A stretch of 64,000 nucleotides of DNA from Zonotrichia leucophrys gambelii. Lineage: Eukaryota; Chordata; Aves; Passeriformes; Passerellidae. Of the stretch, positions 25,518 through 38,543 are shown one piece after another; the stretch's first letter is position 1; every line of letters starts with the position of its first letter. The DNA lies in NCBI RefSeq assembly GCF_028769735.1, contig NC_088169.1, forward strand, positions 41,516,729 through 41,580,728, given 5' to 3'. Made by a program: the position numbers and the translations under genes. Under the pieces are notes generated by a model. That model ran no database searches. It was not told the DNA's origin and worked only from the letters and a program-made list of their open reading frames with translations.

Positions 25518-27526
25518 GTAGCAGTGAAAGCAGAAGAAAGAGCCCTCTTTTAGGCACCAAGTGCAAATGAAAGAAAAAATTAACCATGCTAAAACTAGGC
25601 AGATTTTTTTCCTCCTCAAACACACCAGCCAAGTAACAAATACCCTTTCAACACAGCATTGTTGGGCCATAAAAACCTCTAAACCTCTCCATTAGTCTAT
25701 GGACATCCCAATCAATCTTTATCCCTTATGCCCACTGACTGCAAGTACTTTACCTTCAACATTCAAAATACTGAACTGAAACCTTTCATTACCCTATTGT
25801 CTCCATGCTCTGCACAAGATGAAGACCATGAAGCTTGTTCAGAAGGAGTCATGCTTCCCTTTAGCTGCAACAGCAGCAGCAAAAGGTACTGCCCAGACCC
25901 ATAGCAAAGGCATTTAGCACCTTCCTGCATATATACCTTGACAGCTGTAAAGTAAAAACCTATCATCACCTCCATGATCAGCTAATTTGCCCCCCTAAAA
26001 CAAACTTAGTTTTTTCTTAGGTATTTCTTCCTACAGTTTACATCAGCATCCTTGATGCTGTATTAAAATGCTTGTACTGCCCAATCTGAAAAACAGCCAA
26101 GGGAAATCAATTCTTATCTAAAATTTATTTATAACATTAATTTTAGCTATCCAATCTAAAATTACATTTCAGTATATTAAATCCTATGTTAGAGACTAAC
26201 CTAACTAAAATCTGTTCTGCAAAGCTATAAGCTTGCTGCTTAAAATGCAGCACATCCTCTAACAAAATTATGAAGTTGCACTAGTGTCTGACACATGGAA
26301 CTACAAATTCCCAAAGTGGTAACCCAGTTTTGCCAGCATCATCACCTTCTGCAGGATAAGAGGCAGATTTTAGTCATTTTATTTTGTTCAACTGGTTCCA
26401 CCAATTACATAGATCCTTTGTAGTTAACAATCTGACTGGGAGCTAAAGAGACAAGAAAACTTTATGCACTTTCACATGAAGAATGAGTATTTTGAGGTGG
26501 ACACAACAACACTTACACATAGATCCCACATACACAGCAGGAAAGCATATGTCCAATGAGAAATAATGGGATTACCACAGTGTAGTTTCAAAGAGCTTTT
26601 TGAAAGATGAGGTAAAAGAAATTTCACCAATAAATAAAGGAAAATCTGCAAACATCCTAGTGCACTATTAGCAGGTGGCATTACAGACATCACACAAGAA
26701 AATAGATTTTTAAAAGTAAAAGTTTTACCAAGAATGAATACAGAAAAAGACGATCTTTTAACGATCTTTTCAAAAACATAGGCAGCTTAATATGAGGCAA
26801 AAAAAAGAGAAGACAGGTTTATGTGGGAGGAATGATACATGACATACCCTAATAAGATAGATAGAAATGCACTTCTCCATTTGTTATCTTTTTCTACAAG
26901 GGAAAACAAATGAGGGCTTGGTTTCATTCACTAATAAAAAGCATATGTGCAGTTTTATATCTTAACATATTTCTATTTAGGCTCACACCACCATTTAGTT
27001 CTGATGAGCACTGCATATATTTCACATCCAAGTGCACAGAACAATTAATAAGACGAAGTAATTTTACAGAAGCTTCTCAGTTTAATAAATCCATATTAGG
27101 TTCCAATATGGACGTAAAGACAAGATCTGTTACTTTGACTGCTATCTGAGAAATACAATTAAAGCCTAATTTGTTGAAAAGCACTTTCAGGCACACATAC
27201 AGGATCTGATGGGCGTGCAATTAAATCAATTACACTTTCAGATTAGTAGAATAACTCCAAATGCTAGGTAACATACAAACAACCTTCTAGGAAAATCAAA
27301 CCACATGCAGGTATTTTCCAACATCATTTTAAAAAAATCTAAATGTCATTTTACTTGCATCAGTTGAAAGCCTTTAGATCAACTAAGTGGCAATATCATG
27401 CCTTCTTGGCTCATTTTTGTCATCTAGTTGCAAATTAAGTTTAAACAATACCTGAAAAATATTTTGCCTTACTCTTCCAGGATCTGGATCAGGATGAGGA
27501 ACATTTCCAAACCTGCTAGAAGTAAA
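25518..27526. other. Intronic sequence, no recognised element
   Basis: AT-rich unique sequence; nothing recognised. Confidence 0.5.
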
Positions 27527-27544
27527 GGGGGGGGGGGGGGGGGG
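27527..27544 (+). repeat. Run of 18 G
   Basis: An uninterrupted G homopolymer of 18 bases. On the transcribed (minus) sense strand of HS6ST3 it is a C run. The exact length may be affected by assembly or sequencing error. Confidence 0.8.
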
Positions 27545-29234
27545 AAGAAAAGTGGAACCCAGTATCCAGAATAAGCCATTAGCATTATCTTCCATCGTGG
27601 CCCATACCTGGTTGGATTTATTATTTTTCCTCTTTTTTTGAAACAAACAGTGTACTCCATTTTTGGAGCTCCAAGTACTACTTAAGACAAGCAAAATCCC
27701 TAAACAAAACTCAAGAAATTAATGTTCACGACTGCTAACAAAAAGTCCAGAGCTACTATGATAAAAGAAGTCTGTGCTTTCTTACTGCCACATTTAGATG
27801 CACAAACTTGTCCCTGCCACTTTCCATCCTCCCTACCACCCCCTACAGTGATTAGCATATCTGGAAAGCAGCGAGGTATCCATGTGGGAGAGACTCCAGA
27901 TTCCAAGTTGTAACTACACCAAATTAAAACTCAAACTACTTCAGAGTTGTCATGCTTTATGAGACAAAACTTTCATTATTAAATAATCCAGTATCTTTTT
28001 TGCTCTGAATTTCATTCTTCCTCTTTCCTGAGTTTTGATTGCTTATGCTACATACAAGGCATACAACGAAAGCCAACAATAAACACATGGCAATTTATTT
28101 AGGAGAATCACTGTCCACAAATAAATAATGAATATATAAGGGTATGCACACTATATCAGCATTCATATTAATCTTAAGTATCTCCTGAAAACAACTATCA
28201 AGACAAATGACATTCAAATGGGCAAGACACTCCTATTCCTTAATTATTTCTGACAGCACTGAAGGCTTCTTGGAGTGAAAATTTAAGCTTTTTATAGCCT
28301 ATTAAAGACTATAAATTCACAGTTATCAAATAAGGAGAGCATCTTCAGTTGCTGTATGTATAGTTCAATGAAACTGAAATTGGAATTGATGTTTAGAAAA
28401 AACCTGATCTAGGCAAACAAAAATAAGGTACTGGAGAAAATGGGAAGTATATACATATCATTATGTAATTCATCAGTTTGGCCTCCTTTCTACTACATAG
28501 TGCAAAGCTCTAAAATCCTGGCATCAGAATGAACTTAAATGCCACACAGAAGATCTAATAGAGAGAGACTTGCAGAAATTAGAATGATTTCCATAGAAGA
28601 TAAATAACAGATTGTTGTTGTTTGCTTTTATGTTATTAAAGTAAATCTCTGTGCCACGTCTGTGGACATCTCATGTATCCTCCATGCTGAAGAGGGCAGT
28701 CAGTAAAATAAGCCACTAAACAGTCAACAAAGTAAGTGGCAAAACACTACATTCTGTGTAAGTCTTCAGCAATGATTGCCAGAGTTTGTCTGCACCAAAA
28801 CTCAGAAGGGACTGATATTAATGGACTTGTAACAATTAATGAAATTGAGATGCCCAATTGCTTCTGGCAAAAGAGTTGATGAAAACAGAGAATATTACTG
28901 CACACTGATCCTACAGAATCCTTTGGGGTTTGTTTTGTTCTGCTTTGTTTTCCCATCTTTGCTGCTGGCTGGTTTGGGTTTTCTTTCTTTTAAAGGTTTG
29001 GTAGTGATGACATCTAGACAGACCAGAGAATTTCACCCAGCATGGCAAATCTTATTTTTTCTGTATGCTTTTCTCCATGCTAGTGTGCCTCTTGCCAACA
29101 ATGACAATTTGCAAACATCAATAAACCAAGCTACATACAAGATACTAGAAAGCTTCAAATTAGAAAAAAGGCCACTAAAATTTAAAGTTATTCAGCAAGT
29201 CTAATTTGCACATCACCAAATCAGAAAATAATTT
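27545..29234. other. Intronic sequence, no recognised element
   Basis: AT-rich unique sequence; nothing recognised. Confidence 0.5.
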
Positions 29235-29400
29235 TTGTTGGACAGGACTCTGGAAGTCTCCTGTGTCCAAACACTTGCCCAAAGCCAGTCTGATCAGATG
29301 GCACCAGGCAGTGTCCACTTGTGAACATCTCCAAGCACAGAGACTCCAACACTGAATGAGACATCCCAGCCCAATCTGACCATCCATGTGGATAAAAAAA
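29235..29400 (-). repeat. CR1 LINE 3'UTR fragment
   Basis: The plus strand shows the reverse-complement signature of a CR1 3'UTR: a ggacaggactctggaagtctcc block, caaacacttgcccaaagcc, then gtgaacatctccaagcacag followed by agactccaacac (family pattern: atctccaaggatggagactccacaac). There is no coding part. The boundaries are approximate. Confidence 0.72.
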
Positions 29401-32400
29401 CTCCAAACCCTAAGTTTCCTACTCCCCAGACACACCATTTTGTATGCTTCCCCAGTTGCCAAGCTCTTGCAGAGGCTGCCCATAGGGAGGCACCCCAGCA
29501 CCTCAATGGACAAGGTGAACCCACCAGCAGGCAGCATCAGGGCTGTGGCTTGATGGAGCCACACAGGTGCCCTAGAGGCCACTCAACTTCTGCTTCCCCA
29601 TCTTGTCAACCTGAACCCTCTTTCCTTCCTGCCAGCCCATGGCCCCATGCAGAAGATTGGCCACTTACTGGACTTGGCCCCACTCAGGCACTTGTATCCC
29701 CCCAGGAGGGCAACCCAGCACCTCAGGGAAATGCCTGGCACACCCAACTGCTTCATAGGCATCCTGGGAATATTTACCTTTTCTGTGAGGTATCAATCCT
29801 GAAATATAAAGAATGTATACAGTAATAGCAACAACATCTGTGTAATACAGCTGAGAAGCATCTGCCATCTTCAGAGCTCAGCTGGCAGAAATGAAACCCA
29901 CAGAAAACTTCAAGTTGTCCAGAAAAGCTGATGGAGAGGACAAAATGTATTCACTAACAGCCCAGGCAGGAACACAGAGGTGATGAATGTGTCAGGAATA
30001 CAAGATGTGCTCCAACATTGTAGGGAGAGCCAACAAAAAAAAATTCTTGCTTACAAGAAATGTATTACTTAAAAGCCTCTATTTCATCAGATCATTTCGT
30101 TACTCAGGAGAGTCCCAAAGTCCACAAGATGTTCCCTTTTCTGATGGGTATGAGAACAAAACTGAGGTTCTTTTTTGGTGTCTCACTGAGGCATTGCCTC
30201 TAGACAACATGGCTTTCTATTTCAAATATCAACTCCAGTCTGCAGTCTGGTAGGCTTTTCAAATCCTATGACTGGGTGGTGGGATTGATGCTTGGGTGGG
30301 TGGGAGATACATGGAAACAGAAGGAGCAAGGAAGTAACTGAACTAAAACAAGAAACAAGAGTGAGGTAGGAACATGACACAGAACAACAGGGGAAAAAAT
30401 CAGTAAGACTACCGTAATAGGAGCCCAGAAAACCAGGGAATATGTTCTGCAAATCACAACCACAAAGAAAAAAGAGGAGATGGGGAAAGAAGCAGAGATT
30501 AAAATCCCACAAAACAACAAAGAAGAAACAGCCAAAAATCTTTGGGTATTATTAAGTAAATCCAACTTTTTTCTGGTTCCAAAGTTGATTTATACTGCCA
30601 TCCATTAAACTTAATGCTCCAAAGCCAACACAGCCTTTATATTCTCTGGGTTAAAAGAGTGCCAACTTTTTTTTTTCCCCCAGTGGTGGGTTGAGTCTGT
30701 TTCCTCCTGGCGAAGGAAAAGATTAGCCAAAAATTTTCAAGGCTGTGTGATTTCTCTAATGCTTCTTGACTCCTTAGGACTGTATGCCTGGCATTTGCAC
30801 ATGCATACTTCTTCCCTGCTGGAAAACATCACCAGTGAAAACTGGTGAATCCTAACTGCAGATCACAGCAGCAAATAGTAAACCACAACAGAGGCAAAAT
30901 TTCACATCAAATATGATCTGAGCATGATCTAAAGCTGCAACTGTGTGTGATATTTCTACAGCTGCTAAGCTCAACTGATTGATTGTAACCCACAGCCCTA
31001 ATCAAGCTGGCAGAAGAATCAACAGTTCCAGCTCTCCCAGCCCCAGTTGTTATCCTCAAGCTGTCTTCCTTCCCTTACGTGCAGCTGCACAAACGTATAT
31101 ATAGCTAATTTTAATTGAGACAGATTTCCAAAACAACTCAATTTACAGCCACATGAGCTTTGGGGTTGAGGAAGGCTGGGCAAGGAGAAACAAGCATTAG
31201 CACAGTAACTGAGACAAGAGGAAGTCACTTCTTTTGAGGAAAAGCCAGCTTATCCTGGCTGGAAGTCTTCAGCTGTACTTTCAGACTCATTTTAAAGTAG
31301 CTCACAGGACCACCACTCATCCATGTGAATGCCCACAAGATCTCCTTGAAGACAGTAAAGACAGAATGTGCTTAACCACAGCACATATACGTTTTAGAGA
31401 TTAAAACAGGGAGACATCCTGTACCATGTACCTAGTCCCATAATAACCCCTTTATTAGTTTCCTTCATTTAGGAAGGAAACTGATATTTAGAAACACTTT
31501 AGAAACAAAGGAAAAAAAAAACCTTTCTTTCGCAAGACCACATTTCCAGCAACAGCTGTATTGGTCCCAGCCACTATCAAACTCTCCTTATTGCCTTGAA
31601 GTGGGTTGTTCCCCCACAGCTGTGTGACTGAGGGGTGTGGACAACGCAGCAAAGCATCAGCTTTTCCTTCCCACATTAACCAGTGCCTTGAATTTATGCT
31701 ATGTAATATTTGACTGAGCACACCAATCAATCAATACATGAAGACACTGCAGGATAAAACCAGAAGAGCCTCTCCTGTGATGGGTATTTTATTACAGAAC
31801 AGGCCACTTAATGAGATCTTCCCAAAGACTCCTCTAACAGAATCCTTAACATTTCAAGGATCTGAATTAACACCTTGTAGAACTAAAGTATTAATTAGAC
31901 AACAGTTTGAGAGACGTTGACTACTATAATAAATTGCTGTGGGCATGAAGAGCTTTCATTAATCTTACTCTCCATATGCTTATACATAACATTAATTTAT
32001 AATATCCTTCAAATAAAAGCCTGCCACATTTCAATAATCTTCCAACTAGAAACTTTTAAATGGCACATAATTTTTTTCAGAAGCTACACATGGCAGATTC
32101 AGAGCAGATATTAAACCATTTTATCACAAAGAATAAACTTTACAGTTCTGCTATACACAAGGAATTTTTACTATAGGATTCAAACAAATCTTTGGTATTC
32201 TAAAATGTAGTTTTCTACTACTCTGCCTTAAGAAAGCAATGCTGTAATTCACATGCAAAAAATACTGTATTAGTCTTGGGGGCTAAACATTTCAATTTTT
32301 TATCAATAAGGTAGAAGGAAGGTTTGGGTTCATTTGGGGGGCTGTTTTATTATGTTTTGGGGGGAAATTTTTCCCCCTTTGCTACTATTTTGCACAGTTT

Positions 32401-32703
32401 TTCAAGATATAATACTGAACTGGGCACAGAACCACACAGGCCAGTACATTCACACACATAAGCACATGTATTACACATGACTAGATATGAAAAATCCCCA
32501 TGGAATTCATCTTTATACATAAGTGAACGTTATAAAAATCATTCACTGAACAGCAAAAAGGTTCAGAGGTAGACCTGAACACAAAGGAACGGATTTATTG
32601 TAGGTTACTCTAAAGAAATACAATAAAATCTAAACTTGTTCCAACAAGATTCCTGGCTGGGACCTCTTGCACTGAAAACGTAAAGACGAGCCTCCCAACC
32701 TAG
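29401..32703. other. Intronic sequence, no recognised element
   Basis: The part at 29401-29800 is moderately GC-rich with an open frame of 145 codons on the plus strand, but it has no domain I recognise. The remainder is AT-rich unique sequence. Confidence 0.45.
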
Positions 32704-32845
32704 ACCACAGAATCACTGAATGGTTTGGGGTGGGAGGGATCCTTGAGGATCAGCTAATCCACCTTTCCTACCACAAACAGAGACTTCTTTCCCTAGATGG
32801 GGTTGCTCAGAGCCCAAGATCATTCTGTGATACAATGAACCACAC
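32704..32845 (-). repeat. CR1 LINE 3' end
   Basis: The plus strand reads cagaatcactgaatggttt, gggtgggagggatcc, then gatggggttgctcagagccc, which is the reverse complement of the standard CR1 3' terminus (…gactagatgatc…ttccaacccaaaccattc…atgattct). It is a short 5'-truncated copy without coding sequence. Confidence 0.85.
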
Positions 32846-35800
32846 ACATAATAAGGTCTCAAAAATCAAACTACAGAACGAAGAAACGTAAGAAAATCAC
32901 ACTGTAGAGCAGACAGAATTGCAGAGTACATTCACATGCTTCTGCATGGTTAAACATTAATATATCCAAAATAAAAGTCAAAACTTGAAAAGAAAAAAGA
33001 GAGCATAGATCAAAGTTCTTTTGCAACTTTCATTCTCCATTATTATAATGTACACAGATAACTAAGTTTTGGCTAACATTTTAACAATAAATTCACAGAA
33101 GAACCCATTTTGTATAATACTTTCAATGACTTACATGCTTTAAAGTGAAAGAAAAGGCACTGGCAAACAATCTGCTTTTTGTACTGGTAACATCTAAAGA
33201 GTTGCCAAGTCATTTTGACTAATATTACACTGAATAAAAGCATTTTAAAAAACCCACTTGCTCCAATTTTGTTTCAGCCTTCAGCAGGCTACCTAAGAGA
33301 CAGAAATACAACAGCTACATAAAGCAGATAAAACAGACAGAACAGTTGGAATACCCTCTAAGCTTTAATTCCAAACGCATTTTTAAATATTAAACTGTTC
33401 CCACTTTATTGCCATCTGAATCAATTCACTTCCCGCCCAGATTATTTAAAAAAAAAAACAACTATTATATTCAGTAATGTCAATTCCACCAGAAATGGAC
33501 TTCAACATTGATACAAAACTGACTGCTAATACATTAATCTCCCATTTTTATTTTAATTTATAACAAAGCAGTCTAAAATGTACTAAGGGCAAAAGACATA
33601 CCAGAAGATTATTTTGTCAAATTGCTTTCCCATGCATTTTATGTAAAGAAAGCGCCTCTTAAGTAGCTTTATGTGTATAAATTCAATTTAATTTAAATTA
33701 AATTTTAAAAATAACTATAATGGTAATATAAGAATTGGTGGTCTTACTGGAGACTGAACAATTGGAGACACAGCTTGGGCTACACAGGTGTATAGAAAAC
33801 AAGGTAAATGTGGGTTGTGGATAAAAATGCCTTCCCTGAAAACTCAGCATTCAATGATTCTGCCAGACTAGTGCCTAAAGTACTTCTGGTACCTTTGAGT
33901 GGCTCTGGATGAATTTTCTTCCTGTGACTTTGTCGAGCTGTGTTTCAAGAGGCTGTTTTCAAAAGGGGCAATACCTAAGGTAAATAATTTACTCCCTTTT
34001 TTTTCTCAAAATACCAAGGAAATTTTTTAAGCCACAGAAAACACACTAAGAACACTGAAAGAGGTATTTCCATCTTGGTGAGCCACACTGAAGTCTCCAT
34101 GCAAACTCCAGGGAAATTTACAGCTGGAGAATTTGTTTTCAAGAAGCTAAGGCTTAGTGCTCTGTCAGATGTACTTGTGGAATACACACAACTTGAAGTG
34201 TTGTGATAACACTGACAGTATTTTCCGCAATACAAATTTCAAAATGTTTTTATCTCTGAATAAGCCTTTCCATAATAATTGCAATATTCTCACAGGAATA
34301 ATAAAAAGTTACAACATTGTTATCTTGTATTTGTAAGTGATTACCAACAACATTTCCATCAGACAAGAAATAAACTGTATGCTATTTCATGTTATTCACA
34401 CAACTTCTAATCAAAGACAAGAACCTCTTGAAAACTGCCAAAAAGAAAACACTCTTGTTGGTGAAATATAAAACTAAGAAATACAACATAACTCTTTAAA
34501 ATGCAAAAGAGACAAGAGATGAAGATTTTCTATTCATTATATATGACAATATATTATTTTTCAAGCACAGCAAAGCCCTCAAAACAGACATACCATATCA
34601 GCTTGGCAAAGGCTCTGAGAGCATACTGATTTTTGCAATTTTCTTCACTCCCTCAAACAGCACACTCTCATTACCTCTGCACCACAACAGGCAAGAAGGG
34701 GCTAAAACATTAAGAGTGGCAAGAGAACTAACTACTATGTACCACAGCATGGAGAAAAGGGAGGTAACAGAATAATTTTTGAAAACATAAGTAAAATTTT
34801 GAAATAGTAATTGCCCTTTGAACAGGTCAGACTCATTATATTCAGACCTGTCTGACCCAGAGAAAATGGTTCAACCTAGTATTTAGAAGCAAAGAACCAC
34901 AACAACATTTAATTTACAATTGCTAAACTGGCTAAATTGTTAAATAGGTTTAACAGATTGACATGCCTAAGAAATGTTTTTCCTACTTTTCAGAACACTT
35001 AAGGCTATCAACTTCTGTTTTGCATATTTCTTAGCTGTGCATGAGGTAAGGTAAAACATATTCTGGTTGAACTTGTATATACAACTTGCTTCAGCTGCTG
35101 ACAGCACACAAACATAGGACTTCCAACAATTTTCGGAAGAAAACCTACTTTGATCCAACATTACCTTGAGAACAACATCCCAACCAGACCAAAATCCATC
35201 ACCAGGAATATAATATACACAGAGAGGTCTCTCAAGCAAGATACAGATTGGATATTTACTAGAGTATCCATTTGTAAGGGTTACTCATTTATTCCAATAT
35301 TGATTACTTTCATTCCTTTAAGTGGTTAGTAGCAGTATTTTTAATAATATACAATAAAACCTGGCAAGGAGTGTACAATAAGTAAAGCCTAGAACAGGAG
35401 GTTCACACTTCTGATTTGAAAATGAAGCATTGATAGGAATCAATGCTTTTAACTCCAGGTTGTAATAATTTGGACCCAAAGAGTTTCAAAGACAAGTTTC
35501 TTCAAACCACTGAATTTCTTTCAGTGTTTTATTATGAGAGGACAAACGTGTTATAGAGTATGGCTAAATGACTCCTATCATACTCCATTATCATTTGCTA
35601 ATAATTTTTGTCAAGCTTTTGCCAATAAAGCTAAAACTTATCTTGTTTACTGTCTGTGTAAGGCTTAGGAGATATTCTGAAGACGAACAACAAAATGAGA
35701 CACAGATGTATAAGAAGTAGTGTAAGGGAAAACTGTCTGTGAAATCACTTGGGTATTATTCCAAGAGAAAGATTAATTCAAAAAACTCTGCTTGTAATTT

Positions 35801-36870
35801 AAATGCTTGAAATTTTTAAGATGTTAAATGGGACCTTGCATAGAAGATCACTTGCATGTCAGGAATTTGCCTGTGAGAACTCATGCAAACATGATAAAGT
35901 TTGAAAAATCAGAGCTGATAGATACGAACTGTCCCTTAAGGCATCTGGAATTAAGAAGCATCTTTAAGTTTCAATTATAGAAAAGATGTATTGAAACAAA
36001 GTACCCAGGAGTATACTCTGGCTTAAGAGGGGTTTGGGTTTGTTTTTGATGGCTGTCACATCAGCTCCCCCTGCAGAGCTGTCATCACAGCACCACCCAC
36101 TACCAGAGGAACAGAACTTGGTCCACTCCACCTATCAAAGGTTTCTCACCCTTCTGATAGGAGAGGGGAATGCCATCATATAATTCCCCTTCACATCTTT
36201 TCTATTGTAATTGCATCTTCCAGACTTAAAGATGCCAAAGCACATCCACATATCGTGCTCACATCCACATATTGTGCTCACAACTTTCTTCCAGCTGGCT
36301 GCTGGATGAAGCGCACTGACTAGGGACAGAATCTGGACAAAGGAAGTTTGCTTAAATATAAAGTTAATGAGAAACTTTATAAAGGTTTTTAAGATTTTAT
36401 TTCTGACAATAAGTTTTCTTGCACACCCCTAAATCTGAGTGCACCCATACTTTAGGAACATCTCCTATAATTTTCAAAGAATCTTTTCTCTAGTCATTGA
36501 TTAGGAAAGATCCACCCTAAGAATCAATCTGCTGAACTGGGCCAGAGCTCCTCAAAGTGGGATGTGGTGCTTTTTATTTCTCTTGCCCTCCTGCTCCAAA
36601 GTTCTTTTCCTCACCCGCCTTTTCTTCTTTTAATCTGTCTGTGATTTAATTGGAGTAAAAGACTACATCTCCTCCTGTGGATCTGCAACTACAGAAGCAA
36701 TCAGAAACAGCATCTTTAAAAGACAGATGCTGCAGTCTTCTGCTTGGCAGTTCTCCAAGTGGCCAATAAAACACTTTCCTATGCCAACCTAAGCCAGAAG
36801 CTGCAAAGTAAGGGGTCAAATATTAAAATATAGAATCTTTTCCTTTTAATCTTCCAATTGGATTGTAAGC
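32846..36870. other. Intronic sequence, no recognised gene
   Basis: Very AT-rich. A 20-bp AT-only palindrome lies near 33684-33703, and two 19-bp direct repeats (unit starting cacatccacatat) lie at 36241-36278. Nothing else is recognised. Confidence 0.5.
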
Positions 36871-37553
36871 AGTCCTGCAGAGAAGGACTTGGGGATACTG
36901 GTAGAAGCTGGACAAGAGCCAGCACTGTGCTCTTGCAGCCCAGAAAGGCACTTGTCTCTTGGCCTGCATAAAAAGAACCTGTCCAACAGGCTGAGGGAAG
37001 TGATTCTTCTCCTTGCAAGACCCCACCTGGGCACTGCATCTTGCTTTGGGACTCTCAAAAAAAGGACATGGACCTGGTGGAGTGACGCCAGAGGAGGGCC
37101 ACCAAAGTGACCAGAGGGCTGGAGCACCTCATCTGTCAGGAAAGGCTGGGAGAACTGGGGTTGCTCAGCCTGGAGAAGAGAAGGCTCCAGGGAAACCTTA
37201 CTGCAGGCTTTCAAACTTAAACAGGAGCTTAAAAGAAAGATAGAGAGACCCCTTTTTACCAGCAGTAGTGATGTGGTAGCAACAGAACAAGAGGTAACAG
37301 CTGTAACTAGAAGAGGGCAGATTTAGAGTGGGTTTGAAGTAACGAGGGTGGTGAGCCATCACAGGTGTGACAGGGAACAGGCTGCCCAGAGGGGTGAAGG
37401 TCCAAACCTTCAAACATTCACAGTCAGGTTGGATGGGGCTTGGAGCAACCTCATCATGTAGAAGGTGACCCTGTCCATGGCAGGGGGTTGGACTAGGTCA
37501 TCTCTTAAAATCCATTGCAACCCAAAACATTTCATGGTTCTGCTATTCCATAG
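36871..37553 (+). pseudogene. CR1 LINE: ORF2 C-terminus plus 3'UTR
   Basis: The plus strand begins with coding remnants of CR1 ORF2 (S-PAEKDLGILVEAG, then VILLLARPHLGT, then LEHL and [16 protein letters not shown]), spread over more than one frame, so it is dead. It continues into a 3'UTR with ggcagggggttggactaggt and ends in degenerate octamer-like sequence (catggttctgctattccatag). It is 5'-truncated, as most genomic CR1 copies are; the reverse transcriptase core and endonuclease are missing. Confidence 0.9.
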
Positions 37554-38518
37554 TCTTACATTTGCCAGATCATCTCTAGACCTTAACAGGGCATTGAATT
37601 TTTTTGTGAGGTACACAAACATTGTGGCAATGAGAACCACAAAAAATCCACACCGAAATTAATAGCATCTAGTAAACAGAGCCTGGGACTCTAAATGAAC
37701 AACCAGGCTAAGAAAAAATATTGATTAATGTCTTAGGAAGTGAGTATCATCTATCCATTTCACCGAATGAGACAGGACTGGGGATGGGAGGGTGTTAAGA
37801 GAGTAGAGAGAAACATACAAGTGATTATGCAGCCAGAGATTGTATCATACTGCCCATGCTCAAGGGAACAAAGGGGTAAATATGTAAAAATATACCACCT
37901 CAATTACGGTATTTCTTAAGCATGATGTCAATTTAAAATATGTTTATAATTAGCAGTGCTGTGTTTCTATCATCAAAGCAGATTAACAAGGAATTTAGAA
38001 ACATCTTGAATCATTTCATATAATTCATTATATTACTATTCAAGCAGGTAGAAGACAAAAATACGATCACTGTATTATTCCACTTCACTTTTATCAGCAT
38101 TTTATTCTTTCATTTTAAAAAATCCTCAAATGTTACCTATAAAAAACCAGAGTTTTTATTAAGAGTTCCTGTTTGAATATATTAGGCTTCAATTAATTTG
38201 CATATGCAAACATCCCCACTACTGTAATGATCCAGCATTAAAGGAAAACAAGCACTTTGCCTGAGGAACATTTATGTACTTACAGATGTGTACAAAACTA
38301 AACTCACTGTGCCTGTGTTTCTCCACAGAGACAGATGCAGCCTCCACTGGTAAGGCACTCAGAGTATAAACAGAGAAACTGATTTCAAAATGTTGAAACA
38401 TTTCAACACACAATGCTGCTTCTTAGGCAGTTTCTTTCCTTCTGACCATATTCCAGCTTTTCCAAAACACATCAAAGATATTTAAAAAAGAAAGAAATTA
38501 ACTCTAGATGTCACAAAA

Positions 38519-38543
38519 GACATGGAATTCAGAATTCCATGTC
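38519..38543. repeat. Perfect hairpin, 12-bp arms with 1-base loop
   Basis: Arms GACATGGAATTC and GAATTCCATGTC are exact reverse complements around a single A. Confidence 0.88.

Noticed and set aside
29388..29825. 145-codon plus-strand open frame
   Set aside because: No recognisable domain, no splice-framed structure, and it begins next to a CR1 fragment; insufficient support for a gene.
33684..33703. AT-only palindrome as a regulatory element
   Set aside because: It is made only of A and T in a very AT-rich stretch, so it is likely by chance.
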